Origin: Tuctoria greenei
Taxonomy: Eukaryota > Streptophyta > Magnoliopsida > Poales > Poaceae
DNA: 64,000 nucleotides
Direction: 5' to 3'
Assembly (NCBI GenBank): GCA_036927565.1
Contig: JAYESD010000005.1
Span: 147,325,196-147,389,195 of the forward strand
The translations under genes and the position numbers were made by a program. Positions 1 through 10,721 of the stretch are shown here, piece by piece. Numbering within the stretch: the stretch's first letter is position 1; every line of letters starts with the position of its first letter. The notes beneath the pieces were generated by a model. The model was given only the letters and a program-made list of their open reading frames with translations, had not been told where the DNA came from and ran no database searches.

Positions 1-809
1 ACATCGATGCCGTGCTGGAATTTCTTGAGGTGAAACTCCAAGGACTTCCCCACCATGCTGGACTTCAACCCGGTTTCGACCCGGTCTTCGTCCATCACGC
101 TGTTGAGGGCCCAGGCGAGCTTCTCCCTCCTCTTCAGCGGCGCCCACCTGTTCGACAGGAAGTTGCAGAACACCGCCTGGGGAGTCAATCCTCCCTCTAC
201 ACATTGGCGGATCCTGGACAAGACGGGGTCGAAAGCTGCCGCCAGCACCGGAACTTCGCTCCACACCGACGTGTCAATGCCGGGCAGACCGTCTGGCAGT
301 TCCAACCGCTCGTGCTCCTCCACCCGGACGACTACCCAATCTTTCTTCCAGTCATCCCACTTCCCGGAAGGGAACGACCGGAGGTACTTGAACGGGCACT
401 TCTTGCGCTTCACAAAGTAGTAGAAGCCAAGGTACTCGTCACTTCGGCCGGTGGTTTGGACGGTGAAGAAAGTGCGGAAGAGCTCGATGCAGGGAGGAAT
501 GCCCACCCACATCTCGCAGAAGTGGACAAAGACGGATACAAGGAGAAGGGAGTGAGGGCCAAGGTGGTATAGCTGCAGACCATAGAAGTCCAGCAGCATC
601 AAAAAGAAGGAAGAAAATGGTGGGATCAGCCCCACCATGGCATACGATGAAAAGTATACCATTTCGCCGGAGCGCTCCTTTTTAAAGGGAAGCTCTCCTC
701 CGGTGCGGATTGAACGGTTGAAGAAGTCCGACGACCACCCCATGAGGGCTCGGACCTTCTTCAGATCGCTCTCCGTCTTCAAACGACTCTCACGCAGACC
801 CAACTCCAT
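1..809 (-). CDS. Antisense ORF of a Tat gypsy element, gypsy-type transposon domain protein (partial)
   Basis: An open frame runs from an ATG at 809 down to the left edge without a stop (269 codons in the window). It opens MELGLRESRL and contains FKYLRSFPSGKWDDWKKDW at about residues 140-158. That is typical of plant proteins annotated as putative gypsy-type transposon (Pfam Transposase_28 style, formerly linked to transposases). A hydrophobic stretch with MVGLIPPFSSFFLMLLDFYG lies near residue 60. The function is unknown. The ORF is convergent with the 3' LTR at 1340, so it is an accessory antisense gene of the element rather than gag. The C-terminus lies outside the window. The family resemblance is from memory of the motif, not a search. 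Confidence 0.7.
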   Translation of the reverse strand, partial: MELGLRESRLKTESDLKKVRALMGWSSDFFNRSIRTGGELPFKKERSGEMVYFSSYAMVGLIPPFSSFFLMLLDFYGLQLYHLGPHSLLLVSVFVHFCEMWVGIPPCIELFRTFFTVQTTGRSDEYLGFYYFVKRKKCPFKYLRSFPSGKWDDWKKDWVVVRVEEHERLELPDGLPGIDTSVWSEVPVLAAAFDPVLSRIRQCVEGGLTPQAVFCNFLSNRWAPLKRREKLAWALNSVMDEDRVETGLKSSMVGKSLEFHLKKFQHGID

Positions 810-1325
810 CGCAGCACTGCTAGGCGAGAGAAGAGAAGCAAAGCACGAGTTGGGAGTTTGAGCGCAAGAACAGATGGAAAGCGTAAAGAACTCCCGACGG
901 TGCGCTTTCCTTCTTAAGTAAGCCCTCGCAACGCTTGGATGGAAACTGCAGGGGAGTTGAGCATACTACTCAAGAATTCAACCCAGCCGATGACAAGAGG
1001 GCCCGGGACCACCCTGACGATCAAGTCGAGGCTCTTACCCAGGCGAACAGTTGTCATCACGAGGCGGGAGACCCAAAGGCGGCGGACTGACAAGGCGCGC
1101 GGAACCGATACGGTTTTCGTATCGGGAACCGACGACCTTCAATTGCGAGAGATCCGCACGTCAAAGATCTTATCTGCCGCCTGAGGTGCGCCACGCGTCG
1201 GGACTCAACCATAAAGCCCCGCCAAAGGCACCTCCTAAGACTCTTGAAGACCCAGTTCAAGAGTCACAAGTATGGACCCACCTCCGGCGGAACGACTTCA
1301 TCCCGTTGGCCTTCCCCGGAGGTAG
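810..1325. other. Spacer between antisense ORF and polypurine tract
   Basis: This is the non-coding part of the Tat element. It would hold the promoter and 5' leader of the antisense ORF, but no convincing TATA box is visible upstream of the ATG at 809. Short ORFs here have no recognisable domains. Confidence 0.45.
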
Positions 1326-1339
1326 GTCCAGGGGGCCAC
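1326..1339 (+). other. Polypurine tract of the Tat element
   Basis: The sequence TCCAGGGGGCCAC directly precedes the LTR start at 1340. A similar AGCCAGGGGGCCAG stretch occurs at about 17234 in the related element. The position fits the plus-strand priming site for reverse transcription. It is partly interrupted by pyrimidines, as is common in this lineage. Confidence 0.5.
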
Positions 1340-2162
1340 TGTCGGTACCCTAAAAACCATACACCCCCTGAGGTTACAAAGATCTCAAGGGAAGGACATC
1401 AACTCAAATTGAAGACCCTCGGGGGCCCACTCGCCAGACGTGACCGGACCCGCTTCTCCAACATGGTTAACCTCTAGGTTGCCACGTGTACTGTCAGCCC
1501 AGAGCTATTACCCGCAAGGGTGAAGCTCCGGGCCAAGTACTGAAACGGCACCTCCAGAGGTAGCCCCCGACCGAGAGAAGCTCCGGACATGACACGTGCC
1601 AGGTCACCCCGGAGCTTCCCGCTTCTCCCAAGCAAGCTCCGGAGCTGCCACGTGTCCACACGACAGAGCTAGATGCTTAAAGCCTCCGGGAGACGTTGTA
1701 ACGGCTCCGGATCTCCAAAGGACAGCCGCGGACTTCAAGATCCGATTAATTACCATTAATTCCACGTTAATGATAATTAATCGGACAGCCTTAACACCTG
1801 TAACGGCACTGTCGGAGCCGTTACAGGGTTATTAACAACAATTAATCTCGTGTATCAATACTAATAACCGCCAGGGCCACATGTCGGGCCAGGCTGACTT
1901 GTAACGGTTAGTCCTTGTACTATAAAAGGACAAACCGACGATACACAGGAGAACTCTCGAACACTCTGAAGCTCACAAGTTAATACAACAAACACACACC
2001 CGTGGAGTAGGGTATTACGCTCAGGCGGCCCGAACCACGTAAACCACCGTGTCACTCGTGTCCAAATCGCATTTCACTTTCTTAGATCTCCGCGCGCCCA
2101 GACCGAACCACAAACTCCTTCAAACACTTTTCATAGTGTTAGGGGATCTGCCGACTCCAACA
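1340..2162 (+). repeat. 3' LTR of Tat gypsy element
   Basis: This 823-bp LTR runs from TGTCGGTACC to CCGACTCCAACA. It has several CCACGTGT-type motifs (for example near 1485 and 1650), an AT-rich TTAAT block near 1745-1860, a TATAAAA box at 1921-1927, and the family-conserved stretch around 2005-2040. The orientation is fixed by the TATA box. The related LTRs at 9840-10685 and 33201-34074 are of similar length. Confidence 0.75.
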
Positions 2163-2758
2163 GTCGACAGATACGGTTAGTGGTAATGGTAAAATTTGGT
2201 ATAAAGGTGATGGATATCGAATATGGACTTATACTATGATAATCATTGTGGTATACGATGGGTTTACTCCACATACATATAATATACTGCTCTTCAAATG
2301 TTCTAATATACCTTTCAGCACATAGCCTTTATTATTGTCGTCATTTGTATCAGCTACATGTCATACTTTCCCACACTTGCTGAGTACGACATATACTCAC
2401 CCTTGCAATTCCTCCACCAACAGTTGCGGGTCAGGATTGGGAGTATCACGACGTTAATGAGGAGTTCTAGGCTATGTGTTGCCGTCAGTTTTGCCTGTGG
2501 TGTGCTTAAAGCCACGCTACCCTATATGCTTAGTTTGCTTAATTAGATTATTCCCGTTGCATTAGTTTCCAGAACTATTAATATTGATCATTATAATTGT
2601 AATATGAGGATTACTTGAATATGTAATAAAGGTACTTATTTAATAATTTGAGTTGTGGTAATTATCTGTATATAATTTGTGAATCACTTGTGTATGTGTG
2701 TTAAACTTCCTGGGTACACATATACTCCACTTGGTTCGTTTTTCGGAACCGGATGACA
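2163..2758 (+). repeat. LTR-like end of a chromovirus-like gypsy element
   Basis: This AT-rich, non-coding segment ends in GGATGACA directly before a tRNA-Met-type primer-binding site. The motif CTTGCTGAGTACGACATATACTCACCCTTGC near 2377-2407 is characteristic of LTRs of grass chromovirus-type elements. The left boundary is hidden by the Tat LTR at 1340-2162, which probably inserted here. Confidence 0.45.
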
Positions 2759-2761
2759 AAT

Positions 2762-2773
2762 TGATATCAGAGC
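2762..2773 (+). other. Primer-binding site (tRNA-Met type)
   Basis: TGATATCAGAGC differs at one base from the canonical TGGTATCAGAGC complementary to the 3' end of initiator tRNA-Met. It lies three bases after a CA dinucleotide that could end an LTR, as expected for minus-strand priming of a plus-oriented element. The internal region that should follow is not recognisable. Confidence 0.5.
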
Positions 2774-5700
2774 CACAGTGTGGGGACCGGGGTCCACACA
2801 TCCGAGGATCTCATTGGGTGGTGCCATGCGATGCGGCACCTAACAGCACACACGAAAAGGATACCAAGAGATATAAAGTTTTCATTTCATAATAAGAAGA
2901 GTTTACAAAAGAGTGTACGACAGGGGTACACACGTAGCGGAAAAATACATACTCATAATCTCACCTAACTAAGCAGGAGAGAAGACGTCCATGCCCTAGG
3001 ACGATTCTCACTAGCAACATGAAGAACATTCAGCAGCGGCGTGGTTCACATGAGATTTATCTCAACACCTCGAGTCTCATGTACAACCTGAACAGCAAAA
3101 ATAAAACTAATACCTGCAAAAATTGTTAAAGCGGAAACGTGAGCATAAGGCTCAGCAAGACTAACCGGTCTCACTAGACATATGCAAGGGGGACACTAAA
3201 CATAGGTAAGGTGAAGCATAAACGACTCGCCTACAATTGGATCCTTATAATCAAGTTTTAAGTAGCAAATGACATTCTCCAAGCACGGCACATCATGGGT
3301 TGCACAATCAAACAAGAAACGCTTTGCCGATGATATGTCATGCCCAGAGCACATAATGCTATTACAACTAAAGTATGGGGAATCTGTAAACTTTAATGTT
3401 ACTATCTCTAGATCATACAAGGTTGCAAAGCAAGTAATATTTCAATACAATATAATTTTCCGGCTTCTTTAGTATTTACTACGTCACGACAGCGACGGAC
3501 AAGTGGTACTCTATTACCGCAAGGGACGGTGATTGCAATCAGGACACACCCGGACTGCACGACACGCACACCCGCGTGGGAGACACATACATGCTCTCCT
3601 CCTCGCGTCATACGTGGCCACATTTCACCCAAGACCCCAATGTCGACAAACCCCTTCATCCCGAGCAAAAGGTCCCCTACCCGGACATGTCAAAACATTC
3701 CGCTAGGAGATTTACACATTTCTGCTTTCGCATCTCCATTCAAGGACAACCGAGGAGTCTCCACACTACAATCTGGAGTTACATCAGTTTAATGGGCCCA
3801 TATACCATTATGCAACCGGTACAGTTCAAGCTTGCCCAATGGTGCCGCATACGACATGGTCCTCAAGTGACACAGGCAGGGCTATGCGCCCGAGACTCCA
3901 TCTCGCTGACTCCTATTCCCCCTGCTCGGTCTCATATTTATTTCATAAGACATTTTTAATCTTCCACCCTCATGTGAACTGTTATTCCTATCTCGCGAGT
4001 AGATTCCAACTACTCGACTTCTACCGGATTTCCTATACATTCGCAAAGAAGATACTACAGGTCAAACTGTAACTCGTTCCGACCAAACCCTTGGATTTGT
4101 GGTCATGCAAGTGGAGTATCAATCACCTTATACGTAAATGCACAATATCAACTGAGGACGTAATGTGAGAAATACTGCAAAACTTTGAAAAGCTCTTAAA
4201 TGCAAACCGGGGCTTGCCTTAGTTTGCGACTCGAATAAATGTCAATTGTTAGTGGTCCTTCTGTGCAGACTCCGTGAAGGACTTCAAGTGGGCACCCTGG
4301 CCTTTTTCTCCAAGCAAAACTTCTCGTCGATCACCTATCATCACGTTCCTATCGACATGATATGCATATAAGTAATTAAGTAGTTTAATAATAAACTCCA
4401 TGGGGTTGTGTAAACTTTAAGAACGAGGAGTTTGACTAGGAAGGACAGATATGCCTCTGTTGTGGGGGTAACCAGAGGATGAGTCAAGGTGGACATAGAA
4501 GTGTCGGTATGAACTGAAAGGTACAACATAAAGCTACATTGCAACTTAGCACACCACACTTCAAGCTATGCCACGCGAGATTGACAAATCTGAATGGTGA
4601 ATAAGTGTTGGGCGGAGAAGTGTAAGGACGACCCAAAAATTAAGGTGGGACGTCGAAAGCTTGAGTATGAGTGGAGTGTACAAGATGAAGGTCGCGATTT
4701 AGCAGTCGACCAATGAACTTGACTTAACTCATAAATGAGTAAACCTAGTTAAGTGAGCAGTGCTGTCGTAGGGTCCCGACTTAGGATGAACCATGATGGA
4801 ACCTAACGACACTTGGGACTAAATTGAGACCAACATGACTTGGACTTAAGAAGTCATTACAAGCACTGTTAACCTAGTATGAGTACCAAGACAATGTTCA
4901 AATGACTTTTAGGTAAAGTAGTTTCTACGGCAAGCTTCTCGAGCATCGTTCAAGTGCTTACACGACGACACTAATGTAGTGTCTCCCGCAAGCCTGTCCA
5001 GGTGAGCTCGGTAAGCTCTCGGGACTTAAACATGATGCGAGACCTTGTCATGAAGGCATGCTTTGCCATCTCGAGAAGATCGTCTTAGCGACGTCCACAT
5101 CAACCCGAACTCGTCAATGGTGGTGAGCGAAATCCCGAACACCACCTTATGAGTCACAAGTTTAGTGCTGTTGACTCGATCGTCGGCAAGCGACTTGACA
5201 AACCTGCCGTCGATGAATTGGTACACCAAGTTAACCAATCCTGTGATCGGTTAGGGAACATCCTCGACACAACCAAGGAACTCTTATCCATGGTTCCCCT
5301 TGGTCTAGTTCTCCTTGTTGGTTGCAACGTTCTTGCTTTACTTAACCATAGGTCATCGGTGATCACCAACTCACCTGGTTTGACCTAGAATGCATTTCAT
5401 CGAGCATCTAGATTACACCTAGGACTCGATCACTCTCACCTCGACTAAAACCTAATTTGGCTTGACAACTATTGTCCGACGAGTGGTGCTTGTGTTCCAG
5501 CACCAGACACATCACGAGCATCCTTCATCTCGAAGCCAGGGCACGATGACGGCTCACAGCATCATGACGACATCATGTGGTCAACGACGTCGACGCGACT
5601 CATGGTGGAGCATCACGGGCACGCATGGACAAGTTAATGCGATTCAAAAGACAGAGAAGGTCAACTTGGGGATTTCTAAAGGAATGATATCATGGCGGAA

Positions 5701-5977
5701 ACTGGACGTATGGCTTGACGACACATGAGTACCATTAGGGGTCACGACGAACGGACTTCGATGACGTCAAGCAAGGTATTTCAGGGCAAGGCTCACCTTG
5801 TAGGCATTTTGCCGAACATCTTGGGTGTGTACTTGATTTCCGTCGCTTCATCACCATTCAAAGGGCATCTTGGCACTTATCTTGGTCGATTTGCCACACC
5901 ACAACAGACCTGCATCCATAGACCAGCATTGAACAACAACACACTTAGTTTCACCTTGTAACCATTTCATCGAACAC
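2774..5977. other. Decayed retroelement-derived sequence, no gene recognised
   Basis: Three kilobases with only short, unconvincing ORFs. On the minus strand near 3130-3190, a CTTGCTGAGCCTTATGCTCAC stretch parallels the LTR motif at 2377-2407. This suggests part of a related LTR in inverted orientation. Stretches at 5030-5390 and 5720-5960 have weakly protein-like reading frames, but I could not assign them. Boundaries and family are undetermined. Confidence 0.35.
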
Positions 5978-8129
5978 CTAGGCTGCAGCACTGTCCCAAC
6001 TAATCTTTGCACAAATCAGAGATAACCTTGAACCAATTGTCGTCGCCGTTGTGTCATCAACGTGTTCTTCCATCTCATACATCTCACAGGTCACTCGCTT
6101 CGCTGGTTGGGTGCAGCCATGGCGCGGAATGGGGCGACGATGCTGGGTGTCGACCATCGGTTGAGGTGTTGGACAACGGCGAGGGTGGACGGCCATCGCG
6201 GGCGTGGTCGTGGATGGACAGGGAGCAGAGCAGCGGTCAGAGAGTGTCGGCAGCAGCACAGCACAACAGCAAGTGGATAGAGGGTGCACCGGCACGACGG
6301 CGTGGGTGGCGCGAGCAGAACAGGGCAGCGTGCGTTGGCGCTGGGGAGACACGAGCAGTGGTGGGCATCCGTCGCCGTTGATGGTGCAGCGCGGCAAGGT
6401 GCGGGACGACACACAGCTGTGGCGCGCGCGACCAGCGTGGCGTGGCGTGGCACTGCAGCGCTCAGGACGAGCTGGGACGCGGGCCAGCGGCGGGCTGGGC
6501 GCCAGGGAGGTGCGGTGACGCGGCGAGGGAGCGCGTGGGGCACCGTAGGTGAAGCGGCGCATGGGAGGCGAGCCGGCGGCTGGTGCGGAGGCTGGGGACG
6601 CGAGCTGAGCGGCAGGGCGATGAGGAGGCGGCCAGCGAGGTAGGCGCGCGGGCGTGCGGCCGAGACAGGCGGACGGCGGCCGGTGAGGCGAGGTGCCGTG
6701 GGGGCGGGGCAAGTCGGAGGGAGTAGCGGTGCTCGTTGGAGGAGCGGTGCAGCGGCGGGACAGTGGGGTTCGACGCAGCGGGGGTGGGCAGCGCCGGCGT
6801 CGGGGAGCTATGGCGGCGGCGGCCTGGGCGCGAGCGGCGCACCGTGGCGCTGGCATGGAGGTGGCGGAGCGCTGTGGGTGGCCGATCGCGAGGACGGTCC
6901 GGAGGCGGGCGGTGCACGGGTGCGGGGCGACGCCGCAGCGGTGAGGGGGGGACGCGCGACTGGCGGACGAGCGAGCTCGCGATGGAGCGCGGCTGGGCGG
7001 TGGCGAGCGTGAGCGTGTTGTGGCCGGATGGGGTCGGGGGGCTAGATAAGGACCGATGTCTCCGTCGCCGTGGCACATGTAGTGTATCGGTGTCACGCTG
7101 TGGGCAGTTGCCGACCTGACCTGTGGGGACCACTTGTGGGACCCACCTCCCTTCTCTTTTCCAATTTCAAATAGAACCAGCAAACATGCCTCAAAAAAAT
7201 ATTCAACTTTGGCCCAATGACTAAATAAAATATGAAAAAATTTATGGTGCAACCAGATTTCAAAACTGAGCAAGTTGAATTTCGAACTCAGGTTTGAATT
7301 TGAATTCAAGCGGTGATACTTGATTCAATGAAATAAATGGTAGATTAGGTTCAAAAATCTTGAAACTTTGGAGTTACCCTTTTTGAACCACAAGGGACCT
7401 CAGGAAAAATCTGGAATGGATTTGGACAAAGTTAAGTACAAAGTTTAAATTTGAAGTCGACTCTGATTAAACTCTCAATACGTGTCCAATAAATGGAAAA
7501 CGTGCTTCAAAAATTTTGAAACTTTACCGAGAGTTTATTTGGAATATTAGAAGGTCATGGAAAAATTTACAGTCGTAGATTTGAATTTTTTGAATGTCCC
7601 ATATTAGGGTTGGAATAATTCCTTTTTCTTTCTCTCCATATTGTGTTCTTTTCTCCTTTAATTTTTCATTGAAAATGTGAATACCTGAAAATTAAGGATT
7701 TTACCCCTTAAGTTCCAAATACATTAGCAACCATGTTCTATATGTAAAATTTTAACAAGTTCCTATTTTTAGTGAACATGGGTTAACTCATATGGTTCAT
7801 GTGAGTTTGGATTTCCAAGTCCACTTTAAAAATTTTTAAGTTCGCATTTTTGCGTTTTTGTTCTCCCGAAAAGCGGGCTTTTACACACAAGTTGACCGTA
7901 GGACACAACCTAGATAGAATGGACACTTTAGATCACATAGAATCACTCAGGAAACGTTGTGGTTTGTTTGGTGTGTTGTTTGCTATGTAATGTTTGCTTG
8001 TGTGCTTAGTAGAGGATTGTGGGATGCTTTAGCATTGCCATGTCCATATAGGATTGTATAGTTAGTTGTCTAGTTTCGTATCCCTTGATGCATAGTTGGG
8101 GACGTTTCTTATCTTTTGTTTTTATTCAG
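5978..8129 (+). other. Probable LTR and leader of the chromovirus-like gypsy element
   Basis: This region precedes the gag at 8130. It contains a very GC-rich, G-skewed block at about 6080-7130, followed by AT-rich sequence (7140-7860) and a T-rich leader. Long frames in the GC block, including one of 443 codons on the minus strand, are compositional: they are Arg/Pro/Ser/Ala-rich with no motifs. The arrangement fits the long LTRs of grass chromoviruses, but I could not locate LTR ends or a primer-binding site. Confidence 0.4.
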
Positions 8130-9300
8130 ATGGTGAGGACACGCAACCAGAGGGATGCCAACGATGAGGAGGAGAACAATGGAGCATCACAGAACAACCA
8201 GGGACCTGCCCAAGGAGCATCAACCTTGAGCAGCTATTGGCTATGCAAAACCAACTCATGCTGACCATGATTCAAACTATGTGACAGCTGCATGCTGGTA
8301 ACATCAATAATCAACACCACATGCCTCCACCGCCACCCCCACTGCCTCAAAACAGATTGGGGGAGTTAATGAGGACTAGGCCACCGACCTTTGCTAAAGC
8401 TGCTGACCATATGGATGCTGATGATTGGCTCAAATCCGTAGAGAAGAAGCTAGTCATTATTCAATGCAGCGACCGGGGGAAGGTTCTATTTGCTTCTCAT
8501 AAACTAGTTGGAGCAGTTGTGGATTGGTGGGATTCTTTATGCAATGCTTATGAGAAACATGAGAGGATCACTTGGGCTAAATTCAAGGAGAGCTTCCATT
8601 CTCATTATGTGTCGGAAGGTGTTATGATCCTAAAGAGACAAGAATTTGAGAACTTGAGGCAAGGAAGGTCAAGTGTGAGTGAATATCTCAATAAGTTCAC
8701 TCAACTTTCAAGGTATGCCCCTGAAGATGTTAGCCAGAACAGCCGGAAGCAATACTTGTTCATGAGAGGCTTGAACAATGAGATCCAGGTACAATTGCTT
8801 AATCGTGATTATGCAAACCTCTAGAAGCTAGTGGACAAGGCAATTGTGGTTGAGAACAAGTTCCATGAGATGGAGCTAGAAACTAAGAGGAAGGCACCAT
8901 ATCAAGGACAACAACAAGGAAGCAATGTGCGCCCTCGCTTTGCACCACCAATGCGCCATATTACAACACCCCTATGCCTACTCAACGCCCTTGTTATCAA
9001 CCTCGTCAGGCTCAGCCTCAGTTTGTGCAGCAATGCCCCGTCATGCAAGCACCTAGGCCTCTAGTGCCTTATGCACCTCGTGCCAATTTCCTTGGTGCAA
9101 ATGTGCAGAACCAAGTCCTTCCAAATTCTGGTGCAGCTAGGAAGTGCTATAAATGTGGAGAAGCATGAAATTTTGCATCTCAATGTCCTAAGTCAGGCCT
9201 CGGTCAAGGAAGCAATGCGCCAAGACAGAACCCAAGACTCAATGGAGGACAGCCAGAAGGGAACCATGGACAGCAAAACCTGGTACCTGACAACGTGAAC
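8130..9300 (+). pseudogene. Degenerate gag of a chromovirus-like (Del/Tekay type) gypsy element
   Basis: Starts at ATG 8130 (MVRTRNQRDANDEEENNG). After a frameshift near 8225 it continues as the retrotransposon gag domain (8321-8824), with WLKSVEKKLVIIQCSD, WWDSLCNAYE and FENLRQGRSSVSEYLNKFTQL. A stop at 8822 and a further frameshift near 8960 precede the zinc knuckle at about 9148-9183. The knuckle reads CYKCGEA, stop, NFASQC, so the histidine of CCHC is lost as well. Gag would form the virus-like particle. The order gag then protease and the gag motifs fit chromoviruses. It cannot make a functional protein as written. Confidence 0.75.
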
Positions 9301-9839
9301 CATGTCTCTATGGAGGAAGTGCAACAAGCAGATGACGTGGTCATTGGTATGTTTCTCGCAAACTCCAACCCATCGACTATGTTTCATTCGTTGCATCAAA
9401 GTATGTTGCCAAGTATAGTTTGCCTATATCTCATATGAAGTATACCTTGTTGGTTAAATCTCCTGGAGGCAGATGAGAACAAATATAGTATCCAAAAGTA
9501 AGCCTTTTAATAAGGGGGTAGACTTATTTGCCAACCTCATTGTTTTGGATTTTCAAGGATTGGACATTATACTTGGTATGGACTGGTTGAGGAAGCACAA
9601 TGGAGTCATTGAATATGCCACAAAGACGGTGAAGTTGACCAATGAGGAGGGGATCAACATTGAGGTTGAAACAACTCAACATGCACCGAACCAATTGGAG
9701 CTGAATCATGTTGATGGTGCCACAATTGAAGAGATTCCAGTGGTGTGTGAATTCTTGGATGTATTTCTGGATGAGTTGCCAGGTATGCCATCTGATCGAG
9801 ACATAGAATTCGTTATTGAATTAATACCTATAACTGCAT
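9301..9839 (+). pseudogene. Protease and start of reverse transcriptase, truncated by Tat insertion
   Basis: The frame from 9473 has NLIVLDFQGLDIILGMDWLR, the conserved end of the gypsy protease. It continues to CEFLDVFLDELPGMPSDRDI, the linker that opens the RT domain. Homology stops at ELIPITA, exactly where the LTR TGTCGGTACC begins at 9840. The rest of RT, RNase H and integrase of this element does not appear anywhere in the window. The protease active-site region upstream is degraded. Confidence 0.75.
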
Positions 9840-10685
9840 TGTCGGTACCCTGCGTACCAAATACACCTTGGGACTACAAAAAGACAACTTCACATGTCTG
9901 AGTTGAAGACCTGCAAAGGCCCCACGTGTCATACGGGACCGGACCTACCTCCCATCTATGGTTAGTCCTAGTGCTACCACGTGTATACAACTACCGGACC
10001 TACATCCCACACATGGGATAGCTTCGGGCTAAACACTTGTGCGGCACCCCCAGACCTAACCCCCTACATAGGGAAGCTCCGGTACCGACACGTGTACATC
10101 TACACCGGACCTTCCCGTCCCAGACACAAAGCTCTAATGCTGCCACATGTCCAACCACCGGACCTTCAGCCTCAACAATCAGACTGGTGGACCCCCAACG
10201 GCCCGGACCTTCAAGGGGCAATCAAAGACTTCAAGACCCGATTAAGTGTCATTAATACCATATTAATGACACACTATCAAAAGGCTCTTAATACCATTAA
10301 CGGCACTGTCAAGGCCAGTTACCACACTATTAAGGGTAATTAATCCCATTAATTGTGTATTAAGCATCTGTAACCGCTAGGGCCACATGTCGGGTCGGGC
10401 TAACGTTGTAACGAACAGTCCTTGTACTATAAAAGTATTGGTCGACGATACACAAGGGACGACTCTTTTGAACTCGGAGACCTCTCCCGTACACAGCTTT
10501 GATACCCAATACAACAACTACACACCCCGTGGAGTAGGGTATTATGCTCAAGCGGCCCGAACCACGCAAATCCTTGTGTCTATTTGCCATCGTCTTTTGA
10601 TTCTCTGCGCACCCAATACCAAAATACAAACTCCGCGGGCTACCAACGGTAGTACCAGGAGAATTGCCGGATCAAAACTCTGATA
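9840..10685 (+). repeat. 5' LTR of the plus-strand Tat element
   Basis: 846 bp, from TGTCGGTACCCTGCG to AACTCTGATA. The canonical terminal CA is decayed to TA, judged against the GACA end of the homologous LTR at 33201. A TATAAAA box lies at 10428-10434. CCACGTGT and CACGTGT motifs recur between 9920 and 10100. A conserved GTGGAGTAGGGTATTA stretch lies near 10530. It would drive transcription rightwards through gag-pol. Confidence 0.85.
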
Positions 10686-10686
10686 G

Positions 10687-10704
10687 TTGGCGCGCCAGGT
10701 AGGG
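10687..10704 (+). other. Primer-binding site of the plus-strand Tat element
   Basis: TTGGCGCGCCAGGTAGGG lies one base after the LTR end. The inverted copy at 33183-33200 reads TTGGGGCGCCAGGAAGG on the minus strand, so the site is conserved in the family. Its form fits a non-methionine tRNA primer (Tat-lineage elements commonly use tRNA-Arg), but I have not matched the tRNA. Confidence 0.6.
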
Positions 10705-10721
10705 GTGCCCGAAATTCGAAG

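Larger units (their letters stand above)
1..2162 (+). mobile_element. 3' end of a Tat-lineage Ty3/gypsy retrotransposon
   Basis: This is the right-hand end of a plus-strand gypsy element whose gag-pol lies left of the window. Visible in order are an ORF on the opposite strand, a spacer, a G-rich polypurine tract and an LTR beginning TGTCGGTACC. The LTR resembles those at 9840 and 33201 in its start, its TATAAAA box and the shared GTGGAGTAGGGTATTA stretch downstream, which fixes its orientation as plus although the ORF is minus. Antisense ORFs between pol and 3' LTR are known from Tat-lineage elements. The target duplication cannot be checked because the 5' end is absent. Confidence 0.75.

Noticed and set aside
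12..572. Plus-strand ORFs at 12-572 and 55-420
   Set aside because: They are shadows of the minus-strand frame at 1-809, which has the recognised motif and stays open over the whole length.
2774..5977. Possible small genes at 5026-5388 and 5462-5961
   Set aside because: Frames are short, overlap on both strands and have no motif; the surroundings look like decayed LTR sequence.
5978..7309. 443-codon minus-strand ORF
   Set aside because: Composition is driven by GC-rich low-complexity DNA. Several other frames are open over the same block and no domain is visible.
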